Shown here: in pieces, positions 1-12,420 of the stretch | How positions within the stretch are numbered: position 1 is the first letter of the stretch | How the letters are laid out: each line of letters opens with the position of its first letter | Source of the DNA: Tanypteryx hageni | Lineage: Eukaryota; Arthropoda; Insecta; Odonata; Petaluridae | Assembly (NCBI GenBank): GCA_028673005.1 | Contig: CM054115.1 | Location: 1,612,001 to 1,676,000, forward strand | Length of the DNA: 64,000 nt | Reading direction: 5' to 3' | Program-made: the position numbers and the translations under genes | Notes under the pieces: generated by a model | Told to the model about the DNA's origin: nothing | Seen by the model: the letters and a program-made list of their open reading frames with translations, nothing else | The model's database searches: none

Positions 1-270
1 TTCTGCTTACAAAATGATATTAACTGACAAACGCCATAGTTTTGTGGTAGAAAACTTAGAAAAGGTGCATGTTATTTATTGTGAGGCCAATTACGGGAAA
101 TTTGTGAAATAAACACAAAGAGGTGACAAATTCATTATGGGAATTTCGAATGAAACACTTTGTCAAACACTCTGCGTAGTACTTAAATATATACTTGAAT
201 AGAGTTTTCAGTCAGTATTACTATATGTAATGTAGATAGTATTTTCTCGGTAACGCATGGGATATTAACC
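1..270 (+). mobile_element. 3' end of a hAT transposon, second copy of the element at 60.9-62.5 kb
   Basis: The window opens inside a hAT element. Positions 2-112 encode the last 36 residues of the transposase dimerisation region (SAYKMILTDKRHSF ... YGKFVK, stop at 110-112). The first 265 bases match 62173-62442 with about five differences, so this is a recent second copy of the same family. Similarity stops near 262-270, where a different dispersed repeat begins, which marks the likely element edge. The rest of this copy lies upstream of the window. Confidence 0.85.
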
Positions 271-400
271 ATAAGGGGTATGTATTGTATTGATGAAAAA
301 ATCGACTTCGAGATTTCAACGGAAATACACGTTTTGAGGTCCACTGAACAAGTTTTGGCCATTTTTCTCGATGATGTCTGTGTGTGTGTGAGAGAGAGAG
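270..400 (+). repeat. Dispersed repeat, copy 1 of a pair (other copy 4180-4300)
   Basis: About 110 bp here (GGTATTGTAT then TCAACGGAAATACA and TCTCGATGATGTCTGTGTGT) closely resembles 4185-4297. The short open frames across both copies share the same peptide pattern but show no recognisable domain, so I treat them as by-products of the repeat. Confidence 0.6.
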
Positions 401-477
401 ATATCTTTCGTGAAAACAATACTTTCCCCTATACTACGTATATGGAGAAAGTGAAAATCACCATAAAATATTCCGTT

Positions 478-775
478 CATTTCAGGCTTCCGTTAAAATG
501 GCAAGATTTCCACAAAATAGGTGAATTAAACGTTTAGCATAAGGAATTTCGAACTGTAGGCGGGAATAGATGAACGGAATAAGAAACTTCATAGTGTTTT
601 CTTTAAAATGGGTTAGTTCCTAAGATCAAAAGTTAATTCTTTCTTATTTAGATCTCAAAAAGAATAAAAGCCTGCAGGTCAAAAAGTCGATTTTTACGTG
701 TTTTCATATGGGAAATGGAATTGCCTGCCTCGGAGTCGAACCTAGGACTAAGCAACCCTAAGCAACCAAAAAATT
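478..775 (+). repeat. Dispersed repeat family A, copy 1
   Basis: This stretch carries the ordered motifs ATTAAACGTTTA, GGAATTTCGAACTGTAG, GATTTTTACGTGTT and GGAGTCGAACCTAGG. The same order recurs at 14885-15185, and more diverged versions are at 12010-12420 and 36345-36640. No coding sequence or terminal structure is visible. It is an unclassified, probably non-autonomous repeat. Confidence 0.6.
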
Positions 776-2195
776 CGCTAAATAAAACGAAAAATGTATA
801 CAGGCGCTAGTCTATTCCATTCTAACTCTCACAAGCATATTTTCGCGCTGTTGAAATGTTTACAGATAAATTTCCTATCCTAGGTATTGCTTCTCCGACA
901 TACGTGATAGGTGCTGCCTCTCATGTCGTTAAGGGGTACTAATAATAAGAACCTCGAAGTTTTCAAGACGTGGCAATAAGGAAGTGTAGGCCTCTTTAAA
1001 GATCACGTGAATATTTGTTGTCATTTTGATCAGAAGAATAGTAACTTATCGTTTATCAAAGTCGTTGTAGATGCATTATAGATGGTTAATCTTGTCTTTT
1101 CATGGATGGTGAATTGTATATCCTGTAAAATCACATCGTCGAAGACTAGTATTCCGACAGTTATATGTTTTGATGAGTCCCATGAAATCCTTATACAACG
1201 ACCCGATGTGGTATAGAGGTTAGTAAATTGCGTCGTGTGTTGCCGGTGTTAATCTCAACTGGTGAGCAAAATTGACTGGAGTAACTTTGTTTGTTTAAAT
1301 TGCAAGCCCTACCTATTCCCCCGTATATCCATCATTTAATTAGACTCCTGTTATTTTCCTCTGGACCTCGCAGCGAAGAAGTTGTTTACATATTTTGTGA
1401 CTCGTGTAAATCGCATGTCTTGTAAATCTGTTCTTTATACGTACAACGTGATGTTTATAATTTTGCTCGTATTGCGTAGAAATGATTAGCTGACGATTAT
1501 TACTTATGTTGAAGGCAGGAATTTAGAAGCAGATTTTTCATAATCGAGTGGCCATGAATTAGTTTTGAGCAAATTGCTGACAAAAATTCCCAGTGATAAG
1601 TTGTCCTAAAGGAAAAGCTGTCATCTACCCATCGTCATAGGATTAGCTTACAGCAACAGTGTGTAGGAAATGTAACATCATGCATTTGTTAGTTGTAAAA
1701 ACATTAATTCCTAGTTGTGAAATTCATTCATAAAATTCAGGTCTCTTTAAGGCTTTGTCAATTTTTGTGTGTTACATTTATTACGAATTCCCGAAAATTA
1801 GTTGTTAATAAAAGATTTCTAATTTCAAATCGACTATAAGCAAACCAAAATTTTGGATAACACTTTTTAATCTTTGTTAAAACAGCTATTTTTTTATTTT
1901 TCTATACGTAAGAACTTGAACTTTGCCTCACATTTTTTAATTATTGAGAGAAGCAAGGAAAGTTTTATATAAACGTTTTCATTTCCTCAATAAAATTTAC
2001 CTGATACGTTCGAAAATCTTGGTTCAGCACAACTTGACCCATGAGCACCAGGGATAGCTCACAACATATGTAAACGATTTAATGGTTAATGAAAATTAAT
2101 TTAATCCTTGGTTTTTCAGTTTTTCTATTTTCTGACATCTATAACTTATATAAAGAAGTTAGTGCAATATTGACGAGATATCTTCCATTTTACAG
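776..2195. other. Non-coding stretch upstream of a possible 5' exon
   Basis: No open frame with a recognisable product, no repeat shared with the rest of the window and no terminal structure was seen. A polypyrimidine tract and AG at 2182-2195 (TCTTCCATTTTACAG) look like a splice acceptor for the exon candidate that follows. Confidence 0.4.
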
Positions 2196-2271
2196 CTATT
2201 GTGACCAGATGGATGTTATTATTTCGGAGGAATAAATTGTCCCCATAGAAGATTCTCGGCAGCCAAACATG
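2196..2271 (+). other. Candidate 5' exon of the zinc-finger locus
   Basis: The segment lies between a good acceptor (TTTTACAG at 2195) and a consensus donor (ATG|GTAAGT, donor at 2272). All three frames contain stops until the terminal ATG at 2269-2271, so it is best read as a 5' UTR exon ending in a start codon, upstream of the phase-0 coding exons at 12785 and 13546. A nine-codon upstream ORF (MDVIISEE plus stop) starts near 2210. Transcript evidence is needed to prove that it joins those exons. Confidence 0.35.
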
Positions 2272-2849
2272 GTAAGTAAAATGCATTTGAAACAAAAATT
2301 AGTTTGTTAAACTGCGAATAATTTGGCGGAATTCCACTTTGCTGGTATAGCCCTTAATTACATTATCAACATTAAAAAGATTGTACTTATGGTGGTTACT
2401 AGGCATTCTTTAGAAAAGTAAACAAAATCCGAATGATGGCATGCAAACATTCGAGGCAGAATCGATCTTTTTGATTTACGTTTTCATGTCAAATCAAATT
2501 AGGAGTTAATAAAACTCTCGGAGGAAAATGTTTGAATTATTGTTTAGTTTAAAGCCGTGGTTCTCAATGTAGGAGGCGCATCTGGTTGCCAGGGGAGGCG
2601 CGAGATTTGTCACAAATCGGACGGCTAGATATGAGGGAAATTTTTTTCTGTGTTGAAATATAACACAGTTTTTTCGACCCACAAAACTAACAATAGTCTT
2701 TGGTAATACTCTATGTCCTATTAACCAATATATAATTAACTTGTAAATTTTTTATATTTTACTGTAAATTTTATTTTATTTAATTTCTTTTAATACATAA
2801 ATATTATAAAGGGTTAAATGTAAGAAGGGACTATATAGTCTCAATTTCG

Positions 2850-4115
2850 CCCTAAATAAAGTCGTCTGTCTCACTCAGAGATTTCCTTCCTTTAATACTT
2901 TGCGTATATAAATGAACACTCTGTGAGATATTCAATCGGAAAAGAAATGAGAAGATTTAGTATTTTGTAAGTCTTTTAAAAATAATTCCACTTCTGAAGA
3001 ACTATTCAAAATAATTGACCAATTTTTCATAGAAAATGAGTTAATCTGGGAAAACTGTATTGGCTTGTGCACAGATGGAGCGCCAAGCGCTGCAGTGGTT
3101 CATAGCGGACTTCGAGTGTTAATTAAACAAAAAGCAAAAAAATGCAATCTGGACACGTTGCATGTTACATAGGGAAGTATTTAGCATCAAAACATTTGAG
3201 CTCGGAATTAAACGAAAATTTTCAGAAATTTGTACATATTGTCAATTATATAAAAACACGTCTGCCAAAAGCTAGAATGTTTGCTGAATTATGAGAATAT
3301 ATGTACTTTGAGCATACAGATTTGTTCTTTTATTGTGGAGTGCGATGAGTTTTCCTCGTAAAGTTTTTAAAGCGAGTATTTGAGTTAAGAAATGAAATTG
3401 TCACATTTCTTGCCAAAAGCAAAAACGAAGATGCTCACCTTCTATGTGACGAAAGCTTCGTGCATAAATTTGGGTACTTGGTTGATATTTTTGAAAAACT
3501 AAACGTGTTATATACATCTATGCAAGGAGTAAAAATTTTAAACTTCAGCGATCAAATTAAAGGTTATTTTGAAGAAATGTGAGTTATGCGCAGAAAGTTT
3601 AACAAATAAAACCCTTTCTACATTCCCACCGCTGAAAAGTGCAACTGACGAACATCCAAGCTCAATTGAAAGGAAAGTGATGTGTCCATAAAACATTTGA
3701 AAAGCTTAGAAAATTATTTCAACAATTACTTTCAAGATATTGATTTAACTAAGTTTAAATGGGTTCAAAATCCCTTTTCTAATTAGTCAAAGACTGATTT
3801 ATTGCCTTTAGATGAAGAACAGCTAATAGACTTGTCCCGTGATAACACAGTGTCAGATTTTTCAGCCGCATAGAATTGTTGAGTTTTGGTTGGAAAGGCA
3901 TAATGAATATCCGATATTGATGGAGAAGGAGATGAATATACTGCTTCCATTTATTACTTGTGTGAATGTGGATTTCCTGCTGTGGCAGTATTAAAATCCA
4001 AATACCGTTCTAAATTACGAATTGAGGATGATCTTCGAATTGCCTTACCAAATCTGACATCCCACTTTGATAGGCTTTGTTCTGCTCAATAAGAACATCC
4101 CAGGCATTATAATTT
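2850..4115 (+). pseudogene. hAT transposase remnant, ZBED5/SCAND3-like
   Basis: The three forward frames together spell a hAT transposase of the ZBED5/SCAND3/FAM200 type, broken by many stops and frameshifts. Recognisable parts in order are: a segment with the catalytic motif GLCTDGAPSAA near 3065-3100; a middle region containing EMKLSHFLPKAK and TKMLTFYVTKAS (about 3390-3450); a DATDEHPSS-like stretch near 3640; and a C-terminal dimerisation segment with YLCECGFPAVAVLKSKYRSKL and RIEDDLRIALPNLTSHFDRL near 3955-4080. The order matches the family. No intact frame longer than about 100 codons survives, so this is a dead copy. The N-terminal BED finger is not visible. Confidence 0.75.
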
Positions 4116-4179
4116 ATAATTTAAAGTTTATGAATGCATATTTTTACCTGTATTACTTTCTCCATATATGTAGTGTAGG

Positions 4180-4300
4180 GGAAGGTATTGTATTCATGAA
4201 AAAAATCAAATTCGAGATATCAACGGAAATACATGTTTTAAGGTCCCCTGAACACATTTTGACTATTTTCTCGATGATGTCTGTGTGTCTGTATGTGATA
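4180..4300 (+). repeat. Dispersed repeat, copy 2 of the pair with 270-400
   Basis: It matches 273-385 (TCAACGGAAATACATG, CTCGATGATGTCTGTGTGTC). It lies inside the right part of the hAT-bounded segment, so one of the two families probably inserted into the other. Confidence 0.55.
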
Positions 4301-4632
4301 GATTTTTGTGGGCGCTATAACTCAAAAACTATTAATCAGGTCAATGCAAAATTTTATATTTAACATTTTTATAGAAGTTAGAAGATCTGATCAGTTTTTG
4401 GCAAAAATCAGTCGACTGGAAGTGGGTGTTTACTCTTGTCACTTATCCATTATTTTGAAATATTTGCTTTAATATTTGATAAATGTAAAAATGAATTGGA
4501 ATGAAAGTTGTAGGAAATTTAATTTTCTACAACCTTTATTTGAAACATTTTTCCATATAATGCATTGTTTAAGAGATATCATATATTTTTAGCTGTCACC
4601 ACCACGCCACCTACCAAAGACTATTGTTAGTA

Positions 4633-5134
4633 GTTAGTAATAGAAAATTAATTAAAGCATACCTCGCTTGAGATGAGCAGTAGTAATATTTGCATTCATG
4701 TTCATTCCTCTGTCATAAATTATCCATTTCTTTTCACTTACAAAAGCTTTGTTTATACATAAGGAAAGTAAACATATTTAATTGCATTTCTTCGTTGCGC
4801 TTAATCCATTTCCTTTAATTTACTGTATGCTCTCGGCACACAAAAGGAAATGAAAGTTATTTATAATAGATTTTGTCTGCTTCAGTTGCTACGAAGAGTG
4901 TTTTAGTTGACAACAATTAAAAAAGTTCTAAGTGAATTACGAGTTTCTTGTTTGATTTTCTTAACGATGTTTACTCTTTCAATAAAAATCTACTGTAGAA
5001 AACATATTTTATTTGACTAGATTTACAAATTTTTCCTGAAGGCTTTTTTGATGTCATATGTTATGAGATATGACTGAAAGTTCATTTTTGTCACCGATAA
5101 AGTGCCATTCCTCATTTGTATCATTTTCTTTGTG
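4633..5134. other. AT-rich stretch without recognised features
   Basis: No recognisable coding sequence, repeat or structure was seen between the hAT remnant and the SINE. Confidence 0.4.
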
Positions 5135-5135
5135 A

Positions 5136-5441
5136 GGTGTCGGTGGTGCAGTGGTTAGGATGCTGGCTGCTATTCGCCTGCTGCTCGAAATGGAAGCGGC
5201 ACGAATCCTGCGAAAGTAGGATTTTTTCCAAGGTCACCCAGCCCCCTGTTTGTGTTGGTTTGAGGAGACTACGCAAAGTCAGTGTTCTGTCAATCAGAAG
5301 GGACGTTAAGCATTTGGCTCCCTTGGGGCTTTTCTTTAAGAGTAGGCTAATGCCAGCACCGGGTTTCCCTCCTCACTTGTGATTGTGTTTGGTGTGGTAG
5401 GTGTTATGGCTGTGATCATCCAAGAGTTTGATAAACCAAAA

Positions 5442-5445
<4 letters not shown>
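5136..5445 (+). repeat. tRNA-derived SINE, full copy
   Basis: The head has RNA polymerase III promoter boxes spaced as in a tRNA: box A TGGTGCAGTGG at 5144-5154 and box B GGCACGAATCC at 5198-5208. The body (TTAAGCATTTGGCTCCCTTG, then AAGAGTAGGCTAATGCC, then GTTTCCCTCCTC) recurs at 26845-27095 and 32140-32295, and in decayed form at 20440-20570. A long TA microsatellite follows directly and may be the expanded tail. Confidence 0.75.

Positions 5446-5502
<57 letters not shown>
5446..5502. repeat. (TA)n microsatellite
   Basis: An almost uninterrupted run of about 28 TA units. The alternating Tyr-Ile open frames that cross it on both strands are not genes. Confidence 0.95.
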
Positions 5503-5505
<3 letters not shown>

Positions 5506-5534
5506 TATATACATGCTACACACAGTATATATAC

Positions 5535-5802
5535 GCTAATAAAAACAATCAGGAAAAGAAAAGCAAATTGGATAGGGCACATATTGAGAAGACAGTGTTT
5601 ACAAAGGACGATCTTAGAAGGAAAAATTAGTGGAAGAAGAGGAAGAGGGAGAAAAAGAATAGGAATATTAGATAATATAAAGCAGGGATATAATACTTAT
5701 AGAGGTATAAAAGAGGCTTCTAGGGAGAGAGAGAAATGGAGGCAGCGATTCAGTTAAAACCTGTCTTCGGACAGAAGCATGATGATGATGATGATGATGA
5801 TA
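5535..5802 (+). pseudogene. 3' end of a LINE (APE-type non-LTR retrotransposon)
   Basis: The frame up to 5757 encodes the conserved C-terminal tail of an endonuclease/reverse transcriptase: ANWIGHILRR, then TILEGKISGRRGRGRKRIG, then EASREREKWRQRF. The same tail is present in the LINE at 15953-16804 (NWLGHILRGEGLL, NRNEWRQ). It ends in a (GAT)n run at 5779-5802, as that relative ends in ATGATGATGA. Only the last 5% or so of the element is present, the usual result of 5' truncation during target-primed reverse transcription. Confidence 0.75.
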
Positions 5803-5804
5803 TA

Positions 5805-8516
<2,712 letters not shown>

Positions 8517-8552
8517 CGTAAAGCTTTCGGAACTACTCCTTCTTCAGCTACA
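8517..8552 (-). ncRNA. Hammerhead-ribozyme-like motif at the 3' end of a Penelope-like element
   Basis: On the minus strand the order is: stem I strand TGTAG, core CTGAAGA, one extra A, stem II GGA/TCC with loop GTAGT, core GAA, short palindromic AGCT as stem III, then a U as the cleavage-site base, then stem I strand TTACG. Stem I pairs over five positions, two of them G-U. Minimal hammerheads with very short stem III that act as dimers are known from animal Penelope-like elements. The extra base before stem II differs from the textbook motif, and self-cleavage is not shown here. Confidence 0.6.
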
Positions 8553-8688
8553 GAGAGAGAACTGATGGCGGTGACACTGGGTGGAGGCATGGGGTGGAAG
8601 GGTAGTGCGGAAAGGTCGAGGATTGGAGGAAACGGAGGGGGTTGGGGATGGGTAGGGTGTTGGAAGAAGACAGAAAGGGTGTGAAAAG

Positions 8689-9079
8689 CTATCGAAGGTT
8701 GAGGCCTGGGGGAGTGAAGGAGTTTAGGAGATGGATATGCGAAAGCTCCCACTGACGGAGTTGGGGAGCCGAAGCATTGTCGGGGAGAACGCGAATGACT
8801 CTCACTGTGAAGCAGTTGTTGAACTTTAAATTATGTTTGTTCGCATGAACGGCCACCGGCAGCGGTCGTTTGAGAATGACGCTGTTGCGGTGGCCATTCA
8901 TGCGGATGTTGAGGGGATTGCTGGTGAGGCCAACATAAAAGGCGGGACATTGGGTGCATCTCAGGAGGTAAATGATATTGCGGGTGGTGCAGTTGGTGGT
9001 GGAAGTTATGGGGTAGGTGATGTTGGTTGTGGGACTGGAGAAGGAGTTGCAGGGGGGGTTTATTGGGCATGTTAGACAT
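8689..9079 (-). pseudogene. GIY-YIG endonuclease domain of a Penelope-like element
   Basis: Penelope-like elements encode a reverse transcriptase followed by a GIY-YIG endonuclease that nicks the target. Only the endonuclease is present. From about 9000 the frame reads NIIYLLRCTQCPAFYVG (the GIY and YIG positions), then LNIRMNGHRNS with the conserved Arg and His, VHANKHNLKF, a Glu in LRQWELSHIHLL and PPGLN near the end, stop at 8689. A CxxC (CTQC) of the kind seen in this clade sits between the two signature strands. A seven-base G run at about 9052-9058 appears to cause a frameshift that separates an upstream ATG at 9079. The element is too short to be autonomous. Confidence 0.75.
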
Positions 9080-9214
9080 TTGTGATGTTTCTGTGTTTTT
9101 GTGTTATTTTACGTGTGTCGCTTCGACATCCCCGGGGCCTCGCCAACCTGAAGTCGTCTGATTGGTGAGTGCTCACTGGGTTTCCTCATCCCAACACCTT
9201 GTTGACATCCATAT
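9079..9214 (-). repeat. Right arm of the 136-bp inverted repeat
   Basis: Exact reverse complement of 8381-8516. It runs directly into the N-terminal side of the GIY-YIG remnant. Confidence 0.92.
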
Positions 9215-9245
9215 ATTCATTTTACCTTCCCTTTTCCGTAAGTTG

Positions 9246-9311
<66 letters not shown>
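9246..9311. repeat. (TA)n microsatellite
   Basis: About 33 TA units, a third long TA tract within 4 kb. Confidence 0.95.
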
Positions 9312-9313
<2 letters not shown>

Positions 9314-9594
9314 TTTGCCTTAAAGTCCTAAATACTAAATTACATAGGAATAATTTTGAAACAAAAGAAAGTTCTCGTATGACCAGGAATTTAACTCGTG
9401 TCTTCTATATGCCGGTTGGATATTATACTGTTGAACTGTCGTAGCAGATTGATTCTCCCGTTTCTGTTCGTGAGTGTTTTTCATAGTTTATTAGTATTCT
9501 CCCACAGTGGTTGAGTGATAGAATATGTGCCCGGAAAGTGGAAGACCCAAATATCAATAATGAGATCAGGCTCAACCCTGTGGTATTTACTCAT
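9312..9594. other. Short spacer, possible SINE-like debris
   Basis: No gene was seen. Phrases such as CCCGGAAAGTGGAAGACCC near 9530-9548 resemble the reverse of the tRNA-like segment in the hairpin at 29556-29640, so this may be an old tRNA-derived repeat. Confidence 0.3.
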
Positions 9595-9634
9595 CATGAA
9601 AAAAAGAACTTAGTTATTTCCACGAATTTAATTT

Positions 9635-9675
9635 TAAACCACTGGTTTCACTACGTTCGTAGCATCATCAGGTGT
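9635..9675 (-). ncRNA. Hammerhead-like motif, left arm
   Basis: Minus strand: CTGATGA, extra T, hairpin GCTACG/CGTAGT with a two-base loop, GAA, then ACCAGTGG as a short stem III. Stem I can pair at about four of five positions. The cleavage position reads GTG where the sister arm has GTC, so this copy is probably inactive. Confidence 0.5.
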
Positions 9676-9931
9676 ATAAAAATCATTCTCCTCTATTTAG
9701 CTTACCGAATATTTTGTAAATACTTTGTATCAACATTGTTGTCTTTTGCCCTTTTACCAAGTTTTTGTAACATTTTGCTACTATGTTGCTTTCGCCTTCT
9801 TTTCCCACCCCTTCCTTTTCCCAACCGCTTATTCAATTACCTTCCATTCGTTTTCTTTGTAACCCATCCTGTCTCCCTCTCCCCCCCCTCATTTTACCCT
9901 ATATATATGGAACGATTTTTATATTTTGTTT

Positions 9932-9970
9932 CCTAATGATGCTACAATCGTAGTGAAACCGGTCGTTTAA
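9932..9970 (+). ncRNA. Hammerhead-like motif, right arm
   Basis: Plus strand: CTAATGA (G5 changed to A), extra T, hairpin GCTACAATCGTAGT, GAA, palindromic ACCGGT as stem III, then C of a GTC cleavage triplet. The palindrome would allow a dimeric stem III. The G5 change should disable catalysis. Confidence 0.5.
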
Positions 9971-10008
9971 AATTAAATTTGTGGAAGTGACTAAATTCTT
10001 TTTTTCAT

Positions 10009-10247
10009 GTAAGACCAAGTTTGATTCCCAGTCATAACAAAATTTTTTCTCATTTCAAAGTCATTCCCAACTTTACAGATTATTCCTGTCTGCATAGGAT
10101 CTTACGAAGATTTCATTCCATCAATTACCAAATTACATGAAGATCCAATATAGGAATTTATTCAAATAACACCCTCTTATTTTTCAACTAGCATAATTGT
10201 CCATCAAATATGATGTGTATGCATGGGTTAAGTATTAAATTCAAGGC
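10009..10247. other. Non-coding spacer
   Basis: Nothing recognised between the hammerhead-like element and the minisatellite. Confidence 0.35.
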
Positions 10248-10720
10248 ACTTCCCATTCTTCCTCCTTTTCTCTCTTCCCCTCCCATCTTCCCTCCCATTC
10301 TCCTTCCCTCCCTCCCATCCTCCCTCCCTCCCATCCTCCCTCCCTCCCATCCTCCCTCCCTCCCATCCTCCCTCCCTCCCTCCCTCCCTCCCATCCTCCC
10401 TCCCTCCCATTCTCCTTCCCTCCCTCCCATCCTCCCTCCCTCCCATCCTCCCTCTCTCCCATCCTCCCTCTCTCCCATCCTCCCTCTCTCCCATCCTCCC
10501 TCCCTCCCATTCTCCTTCCCTCCCTCCCATCCTCCCTCCCATCCTCCCTCCCTCCCATTCTCCTTCCCTCCCTCCCATCCTCCCTCCCTCCCATCCTCCC
10601 TCTCTCCCATCCTCCCTCTCTCCCATCCTCCCTCCCTCCCATTCTCCTTCCCTCCCTCCCATCCTCCCTCCCTCCCATTCTCCCTCCCTCCCATTCTCCC
10701 TCCCTCTCCCCCTCTCTGGA
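10248..10720 (+). repeat. CCCTCC minisatellite, G-rich on the minus strand
   Basis: About 470 bp of imperfect units such as CCTCCCTCCCATCCTCCCTC, with variants CATTCTCCTTCC and CTCTCTCC. On the minus strand this gives repeated GGGAGGGAGG, a potential G-quadruplex former. Open frames of up to 194 codons on both strands are low-complexity by-products. The shorter pyrimidine tracts at 11880-11960 and 14720-14810 sit at the same place relative to family A, so the array may have expanded from such a tract. Confidence 0.9.
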
Positions 10721-10863
10721 AAAATAAACTTCTTAGTCCCAGTCTATTTCTCCCTCCTGTTTCTCTCACTATCTCTCCATCTCCTGGAAAATAAGGTTTC
10801 CTAGTTTCAATCTCGCCCTAATAAGGAAAATTATCTACATATCTTTCTCTCCCCTCTCTCTCT

Positions 10864-11515
10864 ACCGACTAGAAAAAACGAAAAATCTTGAAAAGGTTCA
10901 ACAATGCGGCCGCTAAAAATTCGCAATTTGTTAAACAAATTTTCAAGGTTTATGTATTTCCGAATGTGATACAGAGCTGAAATTTATTTATAGGTAGGAC
11001 TTGTAAAAAAGCGAAATAGGGATTATAGAAATTTTGATATTTTAATTTGTGTTGCCGTTAAAAATTCTTTAAGGTTAAACAAATAGAAACCTGTTTAGGT
11101 ACTACGGGATGAGCTAGGAAGCTGAAATTTTCAAGTTATTTACAGAGTGATGCATTTGCACAAATAAACATTTGAATCTCTCCATAAATATATTGCGGAG
11201 GCCTTTAAAAATGTTTAAAATTTAAACAGAAAAATATTATTTCACTTCTAGAAGAGCTACAACTTAAAAATTTGGCAGAAATGTGTAGCTTTAGTACCCC
11301 ATAATGGAGAATATTGAATTCTTAAAATTGAAAAGTTTGGGAATTGTTTTTATCTACTATTTTTACATAATGGAAAGACGAGGTGAAATCTTTAGAATAA
11401 AAAAATATTTGTAATGATGAAATATCTGTCTGAAAAATGAATGTTTTTTAAGGTGAGATGATATGCTTGCAGAATGCAAGCACCAACTACTTGCATAGTG
11501 TAAGCAGGGCTTGAA
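10864..11515 (+). repeat. Dispersed repeat family B, copy 1 (about 650 bp)
   Basis: It matches 30545-31195 along its length, from CCGACTAGAAAAAAC through ATTTTCAAGGTTTATGTATT to GATATGCTTGCAGAATGCAA. No open frame, terminal inverted repeat or tail identifies a class. Both copies end near the same GCAAGCACC word. Confidence 0.75.
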
Positions 11516-11520
11516 AGATT

Positions 11521-11610
11521 TCATGTTGGCTCACCAATCAGGCAAATATCTCACCCATCAGCTGAAAATCGCCAGCGCCCCAGAGACCCCAAGGCTGGTG
11601 AGCAAAATAA
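11521..11610 (-). repeat. Possible Penelope-like terminal-repeat fragment
   Basis: On the minus strand it contains GGGGC, a CGCC/GGCG segment, CAGCTGATGGGTGAG and then CTGATTGGTGAG, in an order similar to the arms at 8381-8516 and 9079-9214, which also have CCCCGGGGC and CTGATTGGTGAG. The resemblance is short, so this is tentative. Confidence 0.35.
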
Positions 11611-11879
11611 ACACTCTCAGTGCTAAAAATTAAATGTTAATTATTAACGCTTTCGTTGACCTATATCTTTATATTCATTTTTGCCAGATATAACTATAAA
11701 TGTTCAATCAAGTACATTACATAAAATATATTTGTATGTACATCAGTCTACATGACAATTAATATAAAAAACTCGTACATATTATCAGTGACGCAAGAGC
11801 ATGAGCAAGCAATAGTTCAGTGAAACTTACTATTCATATCTTCTTAGGTGTCAACATACATACATTAAGAGAAAAAAAA

Positions 11880-12420
11880 GACCTATCTCTCCGCCCTCTC
11901 TCCCCTTCCCCTATTCTCCTGTCTCTCTTCTTTTTTTCTTCCTTCTCTCCTATTAAAGCATTCAAAGCACCCTTTCCTTACATACATTGCAACAGAATTG
12001 AGACGGCAATAAAATTTAGAGGTTTAACAATGACACGGTCGGCAACGTATCGTTAAAAAGCTTAAATTTTTCCAATAAATATTATTTAAACGTATTACTT
12101 GAGTGATTTCAAATTGTAGGGGAAGTGCAGTAATAAGAATTGGAAACGATATTAATTTTTCTTTAAAACAGTGTAGCTTTGAAGATCGGAGGTTAATTCT
12201 TTCTAATTTTAATTTGCAAAAGAGTAAAACCCTCGAATTCCAAAAACAGATTTTTACACGTTATCTTACGAGAAAGAGAAATTATCTACCAGAGTCGAGC
12301 CCGGATCTTTCTTGGGAATTTTCTTTCATTAATGGCTTTTACTGTAAGAATCAAACGTTCCTACCAAATTTCAATCTTCTGCCTACTCGGAAAGTTTGTT
12401 AAAAATAGCATTAGATTCAG
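11880..12420 (+). repeat. Dispersed repeat family A, copy 2
   Basis: A pyrimidine-rich start is followed by AATGACACGGTCG, ATCGTTAAAAAGCTTAA, ATTCTTTCTAATTTTAATTT and GAGTCGAGCCCGGATC. The match to 36235-36640 is strong, and it is more distant from the copies at 478 and 14720. The 78- and 99-codon frames inside it are not conserved between copies. Confidence 0.65.

Larger units (their letters stand above)
2686..4632 (+). mobile_element. Decayed hAT element bounded by an inverted repeat
   Basis: Inverted copies of a 19-bp word (CTAACAATAGTCTTTGGTA at about 2688-2707 and its complement at about 4612-4631) bracket the transposase remnant at 2850-4115. The inverted words are a plausible terminal repeat, but I could not find a matching 8-bp target duplication, so the exact ends are uncertain. 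The right-hand 80 bp (4560-4640) recurs at 20712-20790. Confidence 0.55.
9595..10008. mobile_element. Short element with about 79-bp inverted ends carrying hammerhead-like motifs
   Basis: Positions 9595-9673 and 9930-10008 are inverted copies at roughly 88-90% identity. Each arm contains the hammerhead-like order CTGATGATG, hairpin, GAAACC, facing outward. The 250-bp centre is AT/pyrimidine-rich with no coding sequence. The layout resembles inverted terminal repeats of a Penelope-like element or a derived non-autonomous unit. Confidence 0.6.

Noticed and set aside
2210..2236. Upstream ORF MDVIISEE as a real small protein
   Set aside because: Only eight codons; noted merely as a possible uORF in the candidate 5' exon.
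5373..5630. Frames with long Tyr-Ile alternation, also at 8185-8433 and 9169-9444
   Set aside because: They are translations of TA microsatellites.
8833..9075. Gly/Val-rich plus-strand frame
   Set aside because: It is antisense to the GIY-YIG coding remnant, which has recognisable catalytic motifs.
9120..9175. Canonical hammerhead core in the 136-bp inverted-repeat arm (CTGATTGGTGAG)
   Set aside because: No GAAA partner at the right distance and G8/A9 are not met; the convincing motif lies at 8517-8552.
10188..10794. Open frames of 144-194 codons on both strands (Pro/Ser/Leu-rich or Gly/Arg/Glu-rich)
   Set aside because: They follow the CCCTCC minisatellite in several frames at once; low complexity and no start context.
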